Shown one piece after another: positions 21,901 through 29,784 of a DNA stretch of 30,651 nt (position 1 is the first letter of the stretch; each line of letters opens with the position of its first letter). The stretch comes from a virus. The DNA lies in the IMG/VR virus record IMGVR_UViG_3300031578_000234, positions 1 through 30,651 of that record, one strand, 5' to 3'. A program made the translations under genes and the position numbers. Below the pieces are notes generated by a model, which worked only from the letters and a program-made list of their open reading frames with translations, ran no database searches and was not told where the DNA came from.

Positions 21901-23200
21901 TGGTGTTGTTAAAGAGCCAAAACATTTAAAAGGTAAGTTGTTTATGCCAGTAGGTATAAAAAGTAAAGTAAGACATTTAGCTGATCCTATAACTTTGCCT
22001 CTCAAAGTTATTGAAAAAATTAGTGAGGTTATTGAGCTTGCTCCAAGATTAGCTGTTTTTAAACGGGCTAAATTATTAGGATATGAAGGAAAAGATGCAG
22101 CTATATTAGCACGTCAAGCTACTATTGATTTTAATAGGGGTGGCACACTCACTAAAGTTCTTAATCAATATGTACCATTTTTAAATGCGAGAGTACAAGC
22201 ACGCGTTGTTATGGGAGAAGCGTTACAAAAAAATACTGCTGCAACATTAAGTAAAATAGCAGCCTTAACTGTTCCACCAGGAATAACCTCATATGCTATA
22301 AATAGATTATATTTTTCTGATCTCTATGATGATATACCTGACTATGTTAAACAATCAAATTATTGTATTATATATGGTAGTAAAGTTGATGAAAGAACTA
22401 AACGAACCGTTCCTCGATATATTACTATTAGCAAAGGGGATATAGGAGCTATAGGATGGAATGCAATAGAATTTGCTTTAGACAAAGCATGGAAAAAAGA
22501 TAAACAAGGTACAGCAGCTTTCCTTGTTGATCAGTTAAGCAATTTATCTCCAGTAGAATTTTCTACAAATGGTAAAATTTCTGGATACAAAGCTCTTGGA
22601 GGATTACTTCCTCCTATTGTTAGAGCTGGAGTTGAAGACTGGGCAAATTTGAAATTCTATTATGGTACACCTATCGTGCCAAGATACTTAGAAAAAAAGC
22701 CACCAGAATTACAATATAGAGAGATTACCCCTGAAGCATACAAATGGATTGGTGAAAAACTAGGTGTATCACCTTTAAGATTACAAAACTATGCAGGTAA
22801 TATAGTCGCTGCTTATGGTCGAGAAGGGCTTTCTCCTTCCGCTATATGGCGTAGTCTTACCGGACGGCTCGTTAAATCAACAGGCGGGGCTATAGAAGAT
22901 AAAGCATGGACAACGATAAACGATATAGAACGAAGCTATAACTATGCAAGAGCATATGCGGAAGAACTTGTAAAAGATGGTAATAAAAAAGCAGCCGTTA
23001 AATTATTAGTAGAATGGAATAGGGGCTTCAAAAAACAAATAGATGCTTTTAATAAAGAATTTAGTAAATATGGATTTCATGAAAAAAGTGGTTTAAGAAA
23101 GAGTTATATATTTACCTCAGCAAAAATAAGTAATATTGTTAGACGTAAGCCAGAAAAAAGAACTCCAATAGAAAGAAAACTATATCCACGCAATAAATAA
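18941..23200 (+). CDS. giant polyvalent/ejection protein with LPD38-like region
   Basis: 1419 residues. The C-terminal third (residues ~895-1125) matches the pattern of 'large polyvalent protein associated domain 38': KYLKFFNDLFRKSATTLYLP, FTITNAFRDALLAW, ELAPRLAVFKRAKLLG, RQATIDFNRGG and YVPFLNARVQARVVMGEA. Polyvalent proteins are giant phage proteins thought to be packed in the virion and delivered with the DNA. Residues ~395-430 hold a small helical motif (SMGFTDEVINKMSPEEAQVI). No enzymatic domain could be named in the N-terminal 390 residues. The N-terminus carries a duplicated 13-residue unit. The ribosome site gaggtaaacta supports the start. A role in DNA ejection or host takeover is inferred. 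Confidence 0.65.
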   Translation: MSKFLDQFIDYKEEEPEKTNKFLDQFIDYKEEESTTIKKEPSYFKEQLLQQKEIGGPQSDLKRAFSTIEKVRNTIAHKVFEIQKRGLGIGFGTLNVPHAFLLGALKESREYAKEHPVTYEDILKDKEPLLKWRTPKPFAQQQWQQEEPTPGIEPILDQKKEEHLWPTLEAGWRSACASVIKKGEWGVGVNELYKTCTGKTIKEALPEKYKWAAIPIEMGAEILTDPIMFLGLARSPKATYQMAVKIKALKHIPEGFAKELPEEIITKIRTGTKLTTKEDKILIKKINTYVKYIKKLTPKERDKITNLFSSQNLEKEITSLTPELRTRFDELHEYYYKAWKNITSFEEFPNITEVGKENYLRSVANYSAMNDLETKINMPILNDITEKLIIAKKITEYNKTKLKSMGFTDEVINKMSPEEAQVIIEGKKRRLWTLMGDQPTEARGSKILRDVQEALERKEMPQGEESIFKGEGIPEESIYKVPPEDVFVVEEELPGKVKGVGELTNGELRAHADEIPPGPEPKGEFVLPDGTVITEEAPASKYNKLYTQEGKAKPKVEAIKVPKEYKGYDALTKVHQMQGKTVKNWRGSMGILKNTLRKTVWDRLGYLKEVSPEAYREARLFPSYADVADLKFKDLQESFKNLRGVRKEPELVTNYINAHRALTRAERGLKNPGGVTKVDAQKAIEQAEALWTKKGYAVKNLKQAMREWQDWTRKNILDEFHKEGFLSDAAYNKIIANNDWYAAYSVLEKMPDDMDKIPVLKAKEYFSAENQDVIRRMKGTEKLIADPIEATIKKFGRAQELMARNRVASTLIDDILRVGKDGEIPIEIKRNYRPVVRSRENLKAMQEEFDEMASKGLNPIKEGTWDKKEYGTISRFKDGKVETYIAPIEIVDVMKQLTPWNAPKYLKFFNDLFRKSATTLYLPFTITNAFRDALLAWSTSPVYKGWSFFKFVPDWFKGAKEGFKYVIGKSKLVEEEYLRYGGGFGYTGVVKEPKHLKGKLFMPVGIKSKVRHLADPITLPLKVIEKISEVIELAPRLAVFKRAKLLGYEGKDAAILARQATIDFNRGGTLTKVLNQYVPFLNARVQARVVMGEALQKNTAATLSKIAALTVPPGITSYAINRLYFSDLYDDIPDYVKQSNYCIIYGSKVDERTKRTVPRYITISKGDIGAIGWNAIEFALDKAWKKDKQGTAAFLVDQLSNLSPVEFSTNGKISGYKALGGLLPPIVRAGVEDWANLKFYYGTPIVPRYLEKKPPELQYREITPEAYKWIGEKLGVSPLRLQNYAGNIVAAYGREGLSPSAIWRSLTGRLVKSTGGAIEDKAWTTINDIERSYNYARAYAEELVKDGNKKAAVKLLVEWNRGFKKQIDAFNKEFSKYGFHEKSGLRKSYIFTSAKISNIVRRKPEKRTPIERKLYPRNK
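18947..19039. repeat. N-terminal 54-bp-period duplication
   Basis: 39 bases encoding KFLDQFIDYKEEE occur at 18947-18985 and again at 19001-19039 with one silent difference (gat/gac). Five residues (PEKTN) separate the copies. Confidence 0.9.
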
Positions 23201-23216
23201 TAGGATAAAATAAATT

Positions 23217-26009
23217 ATGGATGAATACTTATTTGACATAGATGAAGATACTTATACAGAAGAGCACCCAACCGAAGAAGGATTCGGTATTCAACGCAGA
23301 CCTATACCTAAAGAAGAAGGCTTTGGTATACAATATAGACCTATTCCTAAAGAAAAAACTTTTGATACATACACAGTTAAACCAGGTGATAGTTTAACTA
23401 AGATAGTAAAAAATAAGTTTAATATGGCGCCTAGAACTTTTTTTGATGAATACCAAAAACAGTTACAGCCTTTGAATCCTGAGATAACAGATCCTAATAA
23501 AATATATCCAGGTCAAGTTATTAGATTGCCTAAACTTCTTCCTAAAAAAGATGAGATTGCAAAACAATTTGCTGGAATGCCAGATCAAAAAATAGAAATG
23601 CCTAAAGATGAAGAAGAATTAAAATTAGAAAAAGAGGGGCGCGAAAAAAATGCTCAAGATATTTTTCTTAATTTCATAACTAAAGATGAAAAGAAGAAAC
23701 CTGGAATTCCAGGATATCCTGATTATAAAGGTACTCCTATTTTCACCCCTGAAAGAGAAATGGCTCTTGCCAAAAAATATCCTAATCTTATGGCTGCCAG
23801 ATTTGCTGTACTTTCATTGCTGCCTACTGGGGAAATTTTAGCATCCCCTACTTATGAAAAAGAATTTAAAGAATTACCAGAAAAAGAACGGGCTCTTAGA
23901 TTAACAGGAGAGCTTGCTGCATGGGCAGTTATACCTGGCATCACGGGTTGGTTAATGAAAGCAGGATCTAAAGTAGTTGTAAACAAATTTCCTTGGATGG
24001 CAAAGCCTGTATTAAAACTACTTTTCAAAGATAGAGTTTGGTTTCAAAAGTTAGATCTCCGTGTAAAAGGTCTTTTCGTAAACACCATTGAGCAGATGCA
24101 AAAGGCTGGATATTCAGAAGCTCAAATTCTTAAGGCATTGAAACTTAAAGGAAAGACTAAAGAGTTTCAACAGTATTATCAAAAATTATGGAAAGAGCAT
24201 GGTGGTGGAGAATTTAAAGCTGGGTTAAAGTCGTTGCCAGAAAAAATTCCTACAAGGCCACAGGCTGAATTTAGTTATTACTGGGAAGCAGGAGATAAGA
24301 AAATACCAATATATAAGATCACTACTCCTGAAGGTGGAAAGACTGATGTAGCTGCAGCAACAGCTCGTGAAAAAGGCTTTGAGATTCCTAAAACTCCTAC
24401 ATACGATAAATGGATGGAGTCCAAAAAGAAAATAAAAGTCAATGAAAAAAGAATGAAAGAAATGTTTGATAATCTAAGACTCAAACCAGAACAAAGAAAA
24501 GGATCTAAAATAATTGCTACTCCAGAAGAAATAATTGAGTTACGTAAAAAAGGTGTATCAGAATCAATACTTAGAGCATTACAAAAAGAACCGACAAAAG
24601 CAACAATGCAAGAATTAGATATGGAAACAGGGGAATTAAGAGAAGTGCCTATAGAAGAAGTAAAAGAACTTGGCGATCAATTTAAAGATGTAATGAGAGC
24701 AGCAAAAAAATCTAAAGGTTTTACAGACAAAGAATTAAGATCTATGCAAGATTTTGGTGACACTATACAGAGCCTTGTTAAAGGCAAAACATTACCAGAA
24801 ATAACAAAGCCTGGTATGCCACCACGTAAAGCTAAAACAAATGTTGCACAGAAATTAACAACAAACGAAACCTATAAAATAAGAGACCGCTTCGATGAGA
24901 TAATAGGAAATGCAGTGAAAGCAAATATATCTACCGAAGCACTAGGCGATCTTATGAAATTTAGAGGAAAGGTAGAAAGTCGTTTAATTAGAGAAGACAG
25001 AGTAAAAGCAGAAGAATTGCTTATATCAGAGGAATCAAGGTTATTAAAAGCGTTTTCAGAAAAAGAAAAAATGTATGCGAAGGCTCCTATAGAAAGACGA
25101 ATGGCTGACTACCCTGAAATAAGCTATGAAGATAAAAAAATGCTTAAACAAGTTTGGCCTGATGTCCGTCTATGGGAAATGGAGCACCCAGCTTTAGCAG
25201 CTGAATTCAAAGCAAGAGCAAGAAGAAATATTTTAAAAATACCAGAATATAAAGAAGGCTTGTCTGATAAAGAAGTTTTAAAACAAGCTCAAAAAATTTA
25301 TAAAATAGCAGCTCCAACAGTAAGAGACATTAATAGAATGTTGGAAGCTATGGAGCCAAAAACTTTGAATATATCTTATTTGGAAAATCTGATCGGCAAA
25401 GAGATGGATTTAATTAGTGTTATAATGGAAGCTCGTAAATTAGAAAAAGCATATCCAAAGCAGGTTCAAGAATATAAAGACAAATTTAAAAAATACCGAG
25501 ATGGGATTTTTATTTTAGAAAGATCAGTAGCACGAAACATAGATAAAGTAAAAAGAATAGGGAAAAAATATCCAGAAGAAGATCTAAAAGTATTATGGGG
25601 CCTTATGAAAAAACTTCGTGCAGAGGCAATGTTTGATAAAATTAGTGGTGGTTTAGATTATGAAGATGCAACTAAGGCAAGTTTTTCAATTACAGTAGGA
25701 GGAAAAACACCTAAAGAAAATCCTATCAAAAAAGAATTAGAAAGTGTGAATAAACCTACCGAAAAATCTGAGCTTATAAAAGAATTAGAAGACTTACTTT
25801 CAGAATATGCTGATATGAAACCAGAAGAAGAAGGCGAGTTCACAATGAAACTACGACGATTGATAAAAATAAAAAGAAAAATGATAAAGAAAAAATATAA
25901 AGAAGAGTATCAATCAAAAGAGTTATCTGAAAGGCAACAAAAAATTAAAATTAAAGCCATTGAAAACCGTTTAAAAAAATTTAACAAAGGGGTAACATCC
26001 CCATTCTAA
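23217..26009 (+). CDS. large ejection-type protein with N-terminal LysM domain
   Basis: 930 residues. The acidic N-terminus carries two copies of EEGFGIQxRPIPK (20-45). Residues ~49-106 are a LysM domain (DTYTVKPGDSLTKIV, NPNKI-type end with IYPGQVIRLPK), a peptidoglycan-binding fold. Two hydrophobic stretches (AARFAVLSLLPTGEIL, ~192-210, and LAAWAVIPGITGWLMKAG, ~231-250) could reach a membrane during ejection. The remainder (~400-930) is long, Lys/Glu-rich and helical, with coiled-coil segments. A cell-wall-binding, membrane-active internal protein that follows the polyvalent protein out of the virion is a plausible role. The ribosome site (tagga) is weak. Confidence 0.6.
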   Translation: MDEYLFDIDEDTYTEEHPTEEGFGIQRRPIPKEEGFGIQYRPIPKEKTFDTYTVKPGDSLTKIVKNKFNMAPRTFFDEYQKQLQPLNPEITDPNKIYPGQVIRLPKLLPKKDEIAKQFAGMPDQKIEMPKDEEELKLEKEGREKNAQDIFLNFITKDEKKKPGIPGYPDYKGTPIFTPEREMALAKKYPNLMAARFAVLSLLPTGEILASPTYEKEFKELPEKERALRLTGELAAWAVIPGITGWLMKAGSKVVVNKFPWMAKPVLKLLFKDRVWFQKLDLRVKGLFVNTIEQMQKAGYSEAQILKALKLKGKTKEFQQYYQKLWKEHGGGEFKAGLKSLPEKIPTRPQAEFSYYWEAGDKKIPIYKITTPEGGKTDVAAATAREKGFEIPKTPTYDKWMESKKKIKVNEKRMKEMFDNLRLKPEQRKGSKIIATPEEIIELRKKGVSESILRALQKEPTKATMQELDMETGELREVPIEEVKELGDQFKDVMRAAKKSKGFTDKELRSMQDFGDTIQSLVKGKTLPEITKPGMPPRKAKTNVAQKLTTNETYKIRDRFDEIIGNAVKANISTEALGDLMKFRGKVESRLIREDRVKAEELLISEESRLLKAFSEKEKMYAKAPIERRMADYPEISYEDKKMLKQVWPDVRLWEMEHPALAAEFKARARRNILKIPEYKEGLSDKEVLKQAQKIYKIAAPTVRDINRMLEAMEPKTLNISYLENLIGKEMDLISVIMEARKLEKAYPKQVQEYKDKFKKYRDGIFILERSVARNIDKVKRIGKKYPEEDLKVLWGLMKKLRAEAMFDKISGGLDYEDATKASFSITVGGKTPKENPIKKELESVNKPTEKSELIKELEDLLSEYADMKPEEEGEFTMKLRRLIKIKRKMIKKKYKEEYQSKELSERQQKIKIKAIENRLKKFNKGVTSPF
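23274..23351. repeat. 39-bp-period in-frame tandem duplication
   Basis: Two adjacent 13-residue units, EEGFGIQRRPIPK and EEGFGIQYRPIPK, directly before the LysM domain. The DNA copies differ at several bases, so this duplication is older than the 96-bp one at 18275. Confidence 0.85.
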
Positions 26010-26032
26010 TAAATAAAAGGAGGACTTATTGA

Positions 26033-26599
26033 ATGAGTACAGCAACTTACAACGAAACTCGCTGGATAATTGAAACTCGCCAATGTACCGGAACACTAAA
26101 CCTTGACACAACAATAAGTGGTGCTGCTGTAGTCGATAATGGTAACGGAACAGTCACCTTAGAGACTAATGATGCGCATGGATTTCTGGCTGGCAGCCAG
26201 TTATACATAGAGGGTCTTACCAATTATAACGGTACATGCGAAGTTACAGAAGTTACTACTTCTGGAATTACTATTAAAAAGAATTACATAGCAGAAACAC
26301 CAGACGGTACCGAAACAATTGGGTTTGTAGTCGATCCTGGATGTGATTTCAGACTTCTTGAAGCTAGTTTACATCTTAGTGCCGCTGCCGCAACAGAAGA
26401 GGAGTTTGTTTGTACGCTAGATGCGCATGCTGGATCTGCCTATGATGAGGTTGTGTTTTCAGAGGATGTAAATGGGCACGCTAATATCGTATGGTCAGGA
26501 GAAAGACTGTTTGTAAATGGTGACAAACTAAGATTTACCCTGCCAAATACGGATGGTAGAACATATGGCCTTATGATTAAATACTTGAGGATTAGATAA
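26033..26599 (+). CDS. beta-rich virion/fibre protein
   Basis: A 188-residue protein with a strong ribosome site (aaaggaggacttattga). Residues ~28-100 form a small beta domain of a type common in phage fibres and adhesins (NGTVTLETNDAHGFLAG, GLTNYNGTCEVTEVTTSGI). Residues ~105-188 form a second beta unit (DFRLLEASLHLSAAAATEE, FVNGDKLRFTLPNTDGRTYG). It is the first of the fibre-module genes after the ejection proteins, so a tail-tip or decoration role is likely. No receptor can be inferred. Confidence 0.65.
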   Translation: MSTATYNETRWIIETRQCTGTLNLDTTISGAAVVDNGNGTVTLETNDAHGFLAGSQLYIEGLTNYNGTCEVTEVTTSGITIKKNYIAETPDGTETIGFVVDPGCDFRLLEASLHLSAAAATEEEFVCTLDAHAGSAYDEVVFSEDVNGHANIVWSGERLFVNGDKLRFTLPNTDGRTYGLMIKYLRIR

Positions 26600-26609
26600 G
26601 GAGGCTGAT

Positions 26610-26879
26610 ATGAGAGAAAATAGATTATATATAGATGGAAAAGAAGCAGAAAACTCTAATCAAATTGGTGGTAGAGATATAACTGACGAAACCCCTCTTG
26701 AAAATCAGTTTCTTGCATACGTAGAAGATAACAACAACTTCGTATGGAGAAATGTTCGTAATATTTTTATGGGTGGTTATGCAGATACTACTGTATTTGA
26801 TGATGTTATTGGTGGCGCAACCGCAGCTACATCAACATTTCGTGCTAATCTATATGGCGGAAATGCAAAAACTTTATAA
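26610..26879 (+). CDS. small hypothetical virion protein
   Basis: An 89-residue protein behind aaggaggctgat. Its N-terminus (RLYIDGKEAENSNQIGG) and middle (FLAYVEDNNNFVWRNVRN) look like a short beta structure, with a Gly/Ala/Thr-rich end (VIGGATAATSTFRANLYGG). No family is recognised. It sits between two fibre-type genes 10 and 18 bases away. Confidence 0.55.
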   Translation: MRENRLYIDGKEAENSNQIGGRDITDETPLENQFLAYVEDNNNFVWRNVRNIFMGGYADTTVFDDVIGGATAATSTFRANLYGGNAKTL

Positions 26880-26897
26880 TATAAGGAGACAAATAAA

Positions 26898-27740
26898 ATG
26901 GCCGATAAAATTTTATTAAGAGCTGACTCTGCTGCGGATTGGACATCTAATGATCCAACCCTGGGGCAGGGCGAAATTGGAATTGAAACTGATACTAACA
27001 AAATTAAAATTGGAGATGGTTCTACTGCATGGACATCTCTTAGTTATCCATATTATCTCGCTTCTGAGGTAGATACTATAAGTGGAACTATGGATGACCA
27101 TAATGAAATGCATAATATTCAGGGCGGAGCAACTAATGATTATTATCATTTAACTTTGGCTCAGCATACAGACTTGACTGATAGTGGAGATTGCTCATCT
27201 CATAATCACGACGGCATGTATTATACAGAAACAGAAATAGATACTATTAGTGGGTCTCTTAGTGATGAGATAGATAGTGATATAGCAACTTTGTCAGGAA
27301 TCTTGTCCAATGAGATAGATAGCGATATATCTACCCACGAAGCTGGAAGCTCACATGATAGCAGATATTATACTGAATCTGAAGTAGATGCCTTGACCTG
27401 GACTGAATCAGATGTTACTGACCTGGATAAATATACTATGGCAGAGGTAGATACTATTTCTGGAACCCTAAGCGATGCTTTAGACACTCATAAATCAAGT
27501 ACAGATCATGATGGAAGATATTATACTGAATCTGAAGTAGATGCCTTGACCTGGACTGAAAGTGATATAGTAGATTTAGATAAATACACCGCATCTGAAG
27601 TGGATGCTCTTATAGCAGCCGTAACAGCTTCAGGTATTTCTGGTTGGTTTGATGACGGAACTAATTTTAGAGTAACTTTTGTTAATGGTATTATCACAGA
27701 TGTGGATACAACCGTATCTGGTGGATATAATGTAGTTTAA
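26898..27740 (+). CDS. tail fibre with Mtd-like N-terminal domain and coiled-coil repeats
   Basis: A 280-residue fibre. The first ~50 residues (LLRADSAADWTSNDPTLGQG, EIGIETDTNKIKIGDGSTAW) match the N-terminal domain found in major-tropism-determinant-type and other phage fibres. The rest is a repetitive shaft: DTISGxL motifs (residues ~60, 115, 191), and RYYTESEVDALTWTESD twice with a 51-residue period. A heptad-like E-x-x-x-L spacing suggests a trimeric coiled coil. A short C-terminal beta unit (GWFDDGTNFRVTFVNGII) would be the tip. Ribosome site ataaggagac. The role is host attachment, inferred. Confidence 0.7.
   Translation: MADKILLRADSAADWTSNDPTLGQGEIGIETDTNKIKIGDGSTAWTSLSYPYYLASEVDTISGTMDDHNEMHNIQGGATNDYYHLTLAQHTDLTDSGDCSSHNHDGMYYTETEIDTISGSLSDEIDSDIATLSGILSNEIDSDISTHEAGSSHDSRYYTESEVDALTWTESDVTDLDKYTMAEVDTISGTLSDALDTHKSSTDHDGRYYTESEVDALTWTESDIVDLDKYTASEVDALIAAVTASGISGWFDDGTNFRVTFVNGIITDVDTTVSGGYNVV
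27363..27560. repeat. 45-bp direct repeat in the fibre shaft
   Basis: agatattatactgaatctga and the next 25 bases (27363-27407) recur exactly at 27516-27560, a 153-bp period that keeps the frame. It indicates recent duplication or gene conversion within the shaft. Confidence 0.85.
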
Positions 27741-27748
27741 TAATATAA

Positions 27749-27763
27749 GGGGGCATAGCCCCC
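27749..27763 (+). terminator. short GC hairpin between fibre genes
   Basis: gggggc-ata-gccccc is a perfect 6-bp stem with a 3-nt loop just after the fibre stop codon. No T-run follows; aaaaaataa precedes the next ATG. Partial termination or transcript stabilisation are both possible. Confidence 0.5.
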
Positions 27764-27780
27764 AAACTGGGAAAAAATAA

Positions 27781-28524
27781 ATGGCTATAAAGCTTATAGG
27801 AATAAACTGGATAGACACGGAATTGCTGTGGACAGACACAGAATTTATATGGATATCCTCAATACCGCTTATTATTGAGGAAGTTAACTGGTCCGATATA
27901 AATAATGCATGTTGGCTAGATACAATAGTATTTTGGTATCCAGGGATCAGTGCTGAAGTTGAATTAATGCATATGCTTTTAACTTCTAAGCAACCAAAAA
28001 TAAATTTACTTATCCATCAACCAGATATAAAATTTATAACAACTATTCCAAATATAGTTTTTTCCGTAGATACTTTTATTGAACAAATTGAATCAATAAA
28101 TAATGGTGTTAAGTGGTTAGACAGAAATACTATATCATGGTTTGATACAGAGATATCATGGGCGCAAGCAGCTGATATAGTAATTAAAAATTTAACCATT
28201 TCTTTTATTGCTAAACAACCTACTATATCTTTATTTAATAGTCAACCGACTATAGAATTCAAATCAATTAAACCACAGACGGGATTTATTTCAGATGTTT
28301 TGGGCGAAGAGATAAAATCTACATGGGGAAATATAGTATGGTTAGATACTGCTGTAGTATGGATAAATTCAGATACAGTTTGGTCTGAGAAATCTATACC
28401 AAGTACACAAACAATGAATGTCTTATTTGGCACAAAACGATTAGGTATAATTTTTTCTGGTTATAAACCAGAAATAGAACTTTTAGAAAAACAACCAAAA
28501 ATAGAATTTAGTAAAGTTGAATAG
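27781..28524 (+). CDS. tryptophan-rich modular repeat protein
   Basis: A 247-residue protein of alternating modules. Four Trp modules share W-x-D...W-x-D-T-x-x-x-W: NWIDTELLWTDTEFIW, NWSDINNACWLDTIVFW, KWLDRNTISWFDTEISW and IVWLDTAVVWINSDTVW. Between and after them are Pro-led beta strands: KQPKINLLIHQPDIKF, KQPTISLFNSQPTIEF and YKPEIELLEKQPKIEF. No known family is recognised. The regular strand spacing suggests a beta-solenoid or stacked-sheet fibre. The ribosome site is weak (gggaaaaaataa). It lies among fibre genes, so an appendage or tip role is inferred. Confidence 0.6.
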   Translation: MAIKLIGINWIDTELLWTDTEFIWISSIPLIIEEVNWSDINNACWLDTIVFWYPGISAEVELMHMLLTSKQPKINLLIHQPDIKFITTIPNIVFSVDTFIEQIESINNGVKWLDRNTISWFDTEISWAQAADIVIKNLTISFIAKQPTISLFNSQPTIEFKSIKPQTGFISDVLGEEIKSTWGNIVWLDTAVVWINSDTVWSEKSIPSTQTMNVLFGTKRLGIIFSGYKPEIELLEKQPKIEFSKVE

Positions 28525-28535
28525 GAGACAAAATA

Positions 28536-28883
28536 ATGCAAACCCTTGATAAAGCCACAGAAGGCTCAACATATATTATACAGATGGATTTCTATGACCA
28601 AGATGGAAATTTAGTTTCTCCTGCCACCATGTTTTGGACCTTAAGAGATGAGAATGAAAGTATCGTAAATGAAAGAGAAGAAATAGAAATATCAAGTCCT
28701 AGTTCTACGGAGTATGTTGTTCTTGGTAGAGAGGATACCCTATTAAGCGGTAAAAGTGACGGGAAAAGATATATTATCTGCGAAGGAACTTATGATTCTC
28801 CCACATATGGATCAGGCATACCTCTAACTAAATCTGCAACATTTGATGTAGAGCATATATGGGGGTATAATCCAAATGTCTAA
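28536..28883 (+). CDS. Ig-like small virion protein
   Basis: A 115-residue protein whose strand pattern (GSTYIIQMDFYDQDGNLVSP, FWTLRDENESIVNER, EYVVLGREDTLLSGK) resembles small Ig-like phage accessory proteins found beside tail fibre genes. Ribosome site taggaga overlaps the upstream stop. Its end overlaps the next gene by 8 bases. The role is probably in fibre attachment or assembly; no specific function is known. Confidence 0.6.
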   Translation: MQTLDKATEGSTYIIQMDFYDQDGNLVSPATMFWTLRDENESIVNEREEIEISSPSSTEYVVLGREDTLLSGKSDGKRYIICEGTYDSPTYGSGIPLTKSATFDVEHIWGYNPNV

Positions 28884-29781
28884 TACAAACATATACGCAA
28901 CTATATCTTTAACTGGGGGAGCCGATGGCGCCCTTGACGCAATCAACGGATCAGATCTTAATGAGGCTGATGCATCAATTTGCTTTAGTAAAGATTATAC
29001 TTATATCCATTACCTAGATGAAGATTCTGGAGCTGTTGAAAATAGCCCATTCATAATAAAACCTGATAATAATGCTGAAGATAAGCGATGGATATTATCT
29101 GGCTTATATGCACATAAACTTCATTTGAGATATGGTACTTCTATAAATGAATTTTCCACTGATGGTTCGTTTGCCGGAAATTCTGATGACGCTGTGCCCA
29201 CAGAGAAAGCAATTAAAACTTTCTTTGATACTTCTTTTGGAGATTATTATTCGATCACTGAGATCGATGAATTATTAACAACCTTCTCAGGAATTAAAAT
29301 TGAATCGGTGGTAGAAGATACAAGTCCTCAACTTGGAGGAGATTTAGAATATAATGAACATAATCAAGTTTTTGATATTACATTGACTTCTGATAATACT
29401 GCAGCAGGAGATATTATTACTGTAACATATGGGGAAACGGTTTCTTTTGGGCAGCCTGTGTATCCAGATAAAACTGACAACGAATGGAAGTTAGGATATG
29501 CAACAAACGAAGCAACTACATATCCATCAATGGGTATTGCTTTGGAAGCTAAAAATAATGGCGAATCAGGAAAAATGTTATTGCGTGGAACTATTAGAGA
29601 CGCAACATATTTTAGTACTGCTACTATGGGTGATATTGTTTACTTATCAGACACAACACCAGGTAATTATATATTTGATCAAACAACTACATCGGGAAGT
29701 ATTGTTCAGATACTTGGTTTTGCTATTGCAAATAATTATATTTTCTTCAATCCCTCACCAATTTTTATAGAGGTAGGTTAA
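28876..29781 (+). CDS. tail fibre protein with conserved anchor domain
   Basis: 301 residues. The anchor (residues ~1-75, NIYATISLTGGADGALDAIN, KDYTYIHYLDEDSGAVENSP) is shared with the gene at 30376. A DGSFAGNSDDAVPTEKAIK segment leads to a short coiled coil (SITEIDELLTTFSGIK). The C-terminal domain (~155-301) is beta-rich, with the pattern of phage fibre/capsid-associated domains (MGIALEAKNNGESGKMLLRG, MGDIVYLSDTTPGNYIF). It overlaps the upstream gene by 8 bases. It probably binds the virion by its N-terminus and a host surface by its C-terminus. Confidence 0.7.
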   Translation: MSNTNIYATISLTGGADGALDAINGSDLNEADASICFSKDYTYIHYLDEDSGAVENSPFIIKPDNNAEDKRWILSGLYAHKLHLRYGTSINEFSTDGSFAGNSDDAVPTEKAIKTFFDTSFGDYYSITEIDELLTTFSGIKIESVVEDTSPQLGGDLEYNEHNQVFDITLTSDNTAAGDIITVTYGETVSFGQPVYPDKTDNEWKLGYATNEATTYPSMGIALEAKNNGESGKMLLRGTIRDATYFSTATMGDIVYLSDTTPGNYIFDQTTTSGSIVQILGFAIANNYIFFNPSPIFIEVG

Positions 29782-29784
29782 TAA

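Noticed and set aside
26898-27740. Diversity-generating retroelement target, because of the Mtd-like N-terminal domain
   Set aside because: No reverse transcriptase, no template repeat and no variable C-type lectin tip were found in the window.
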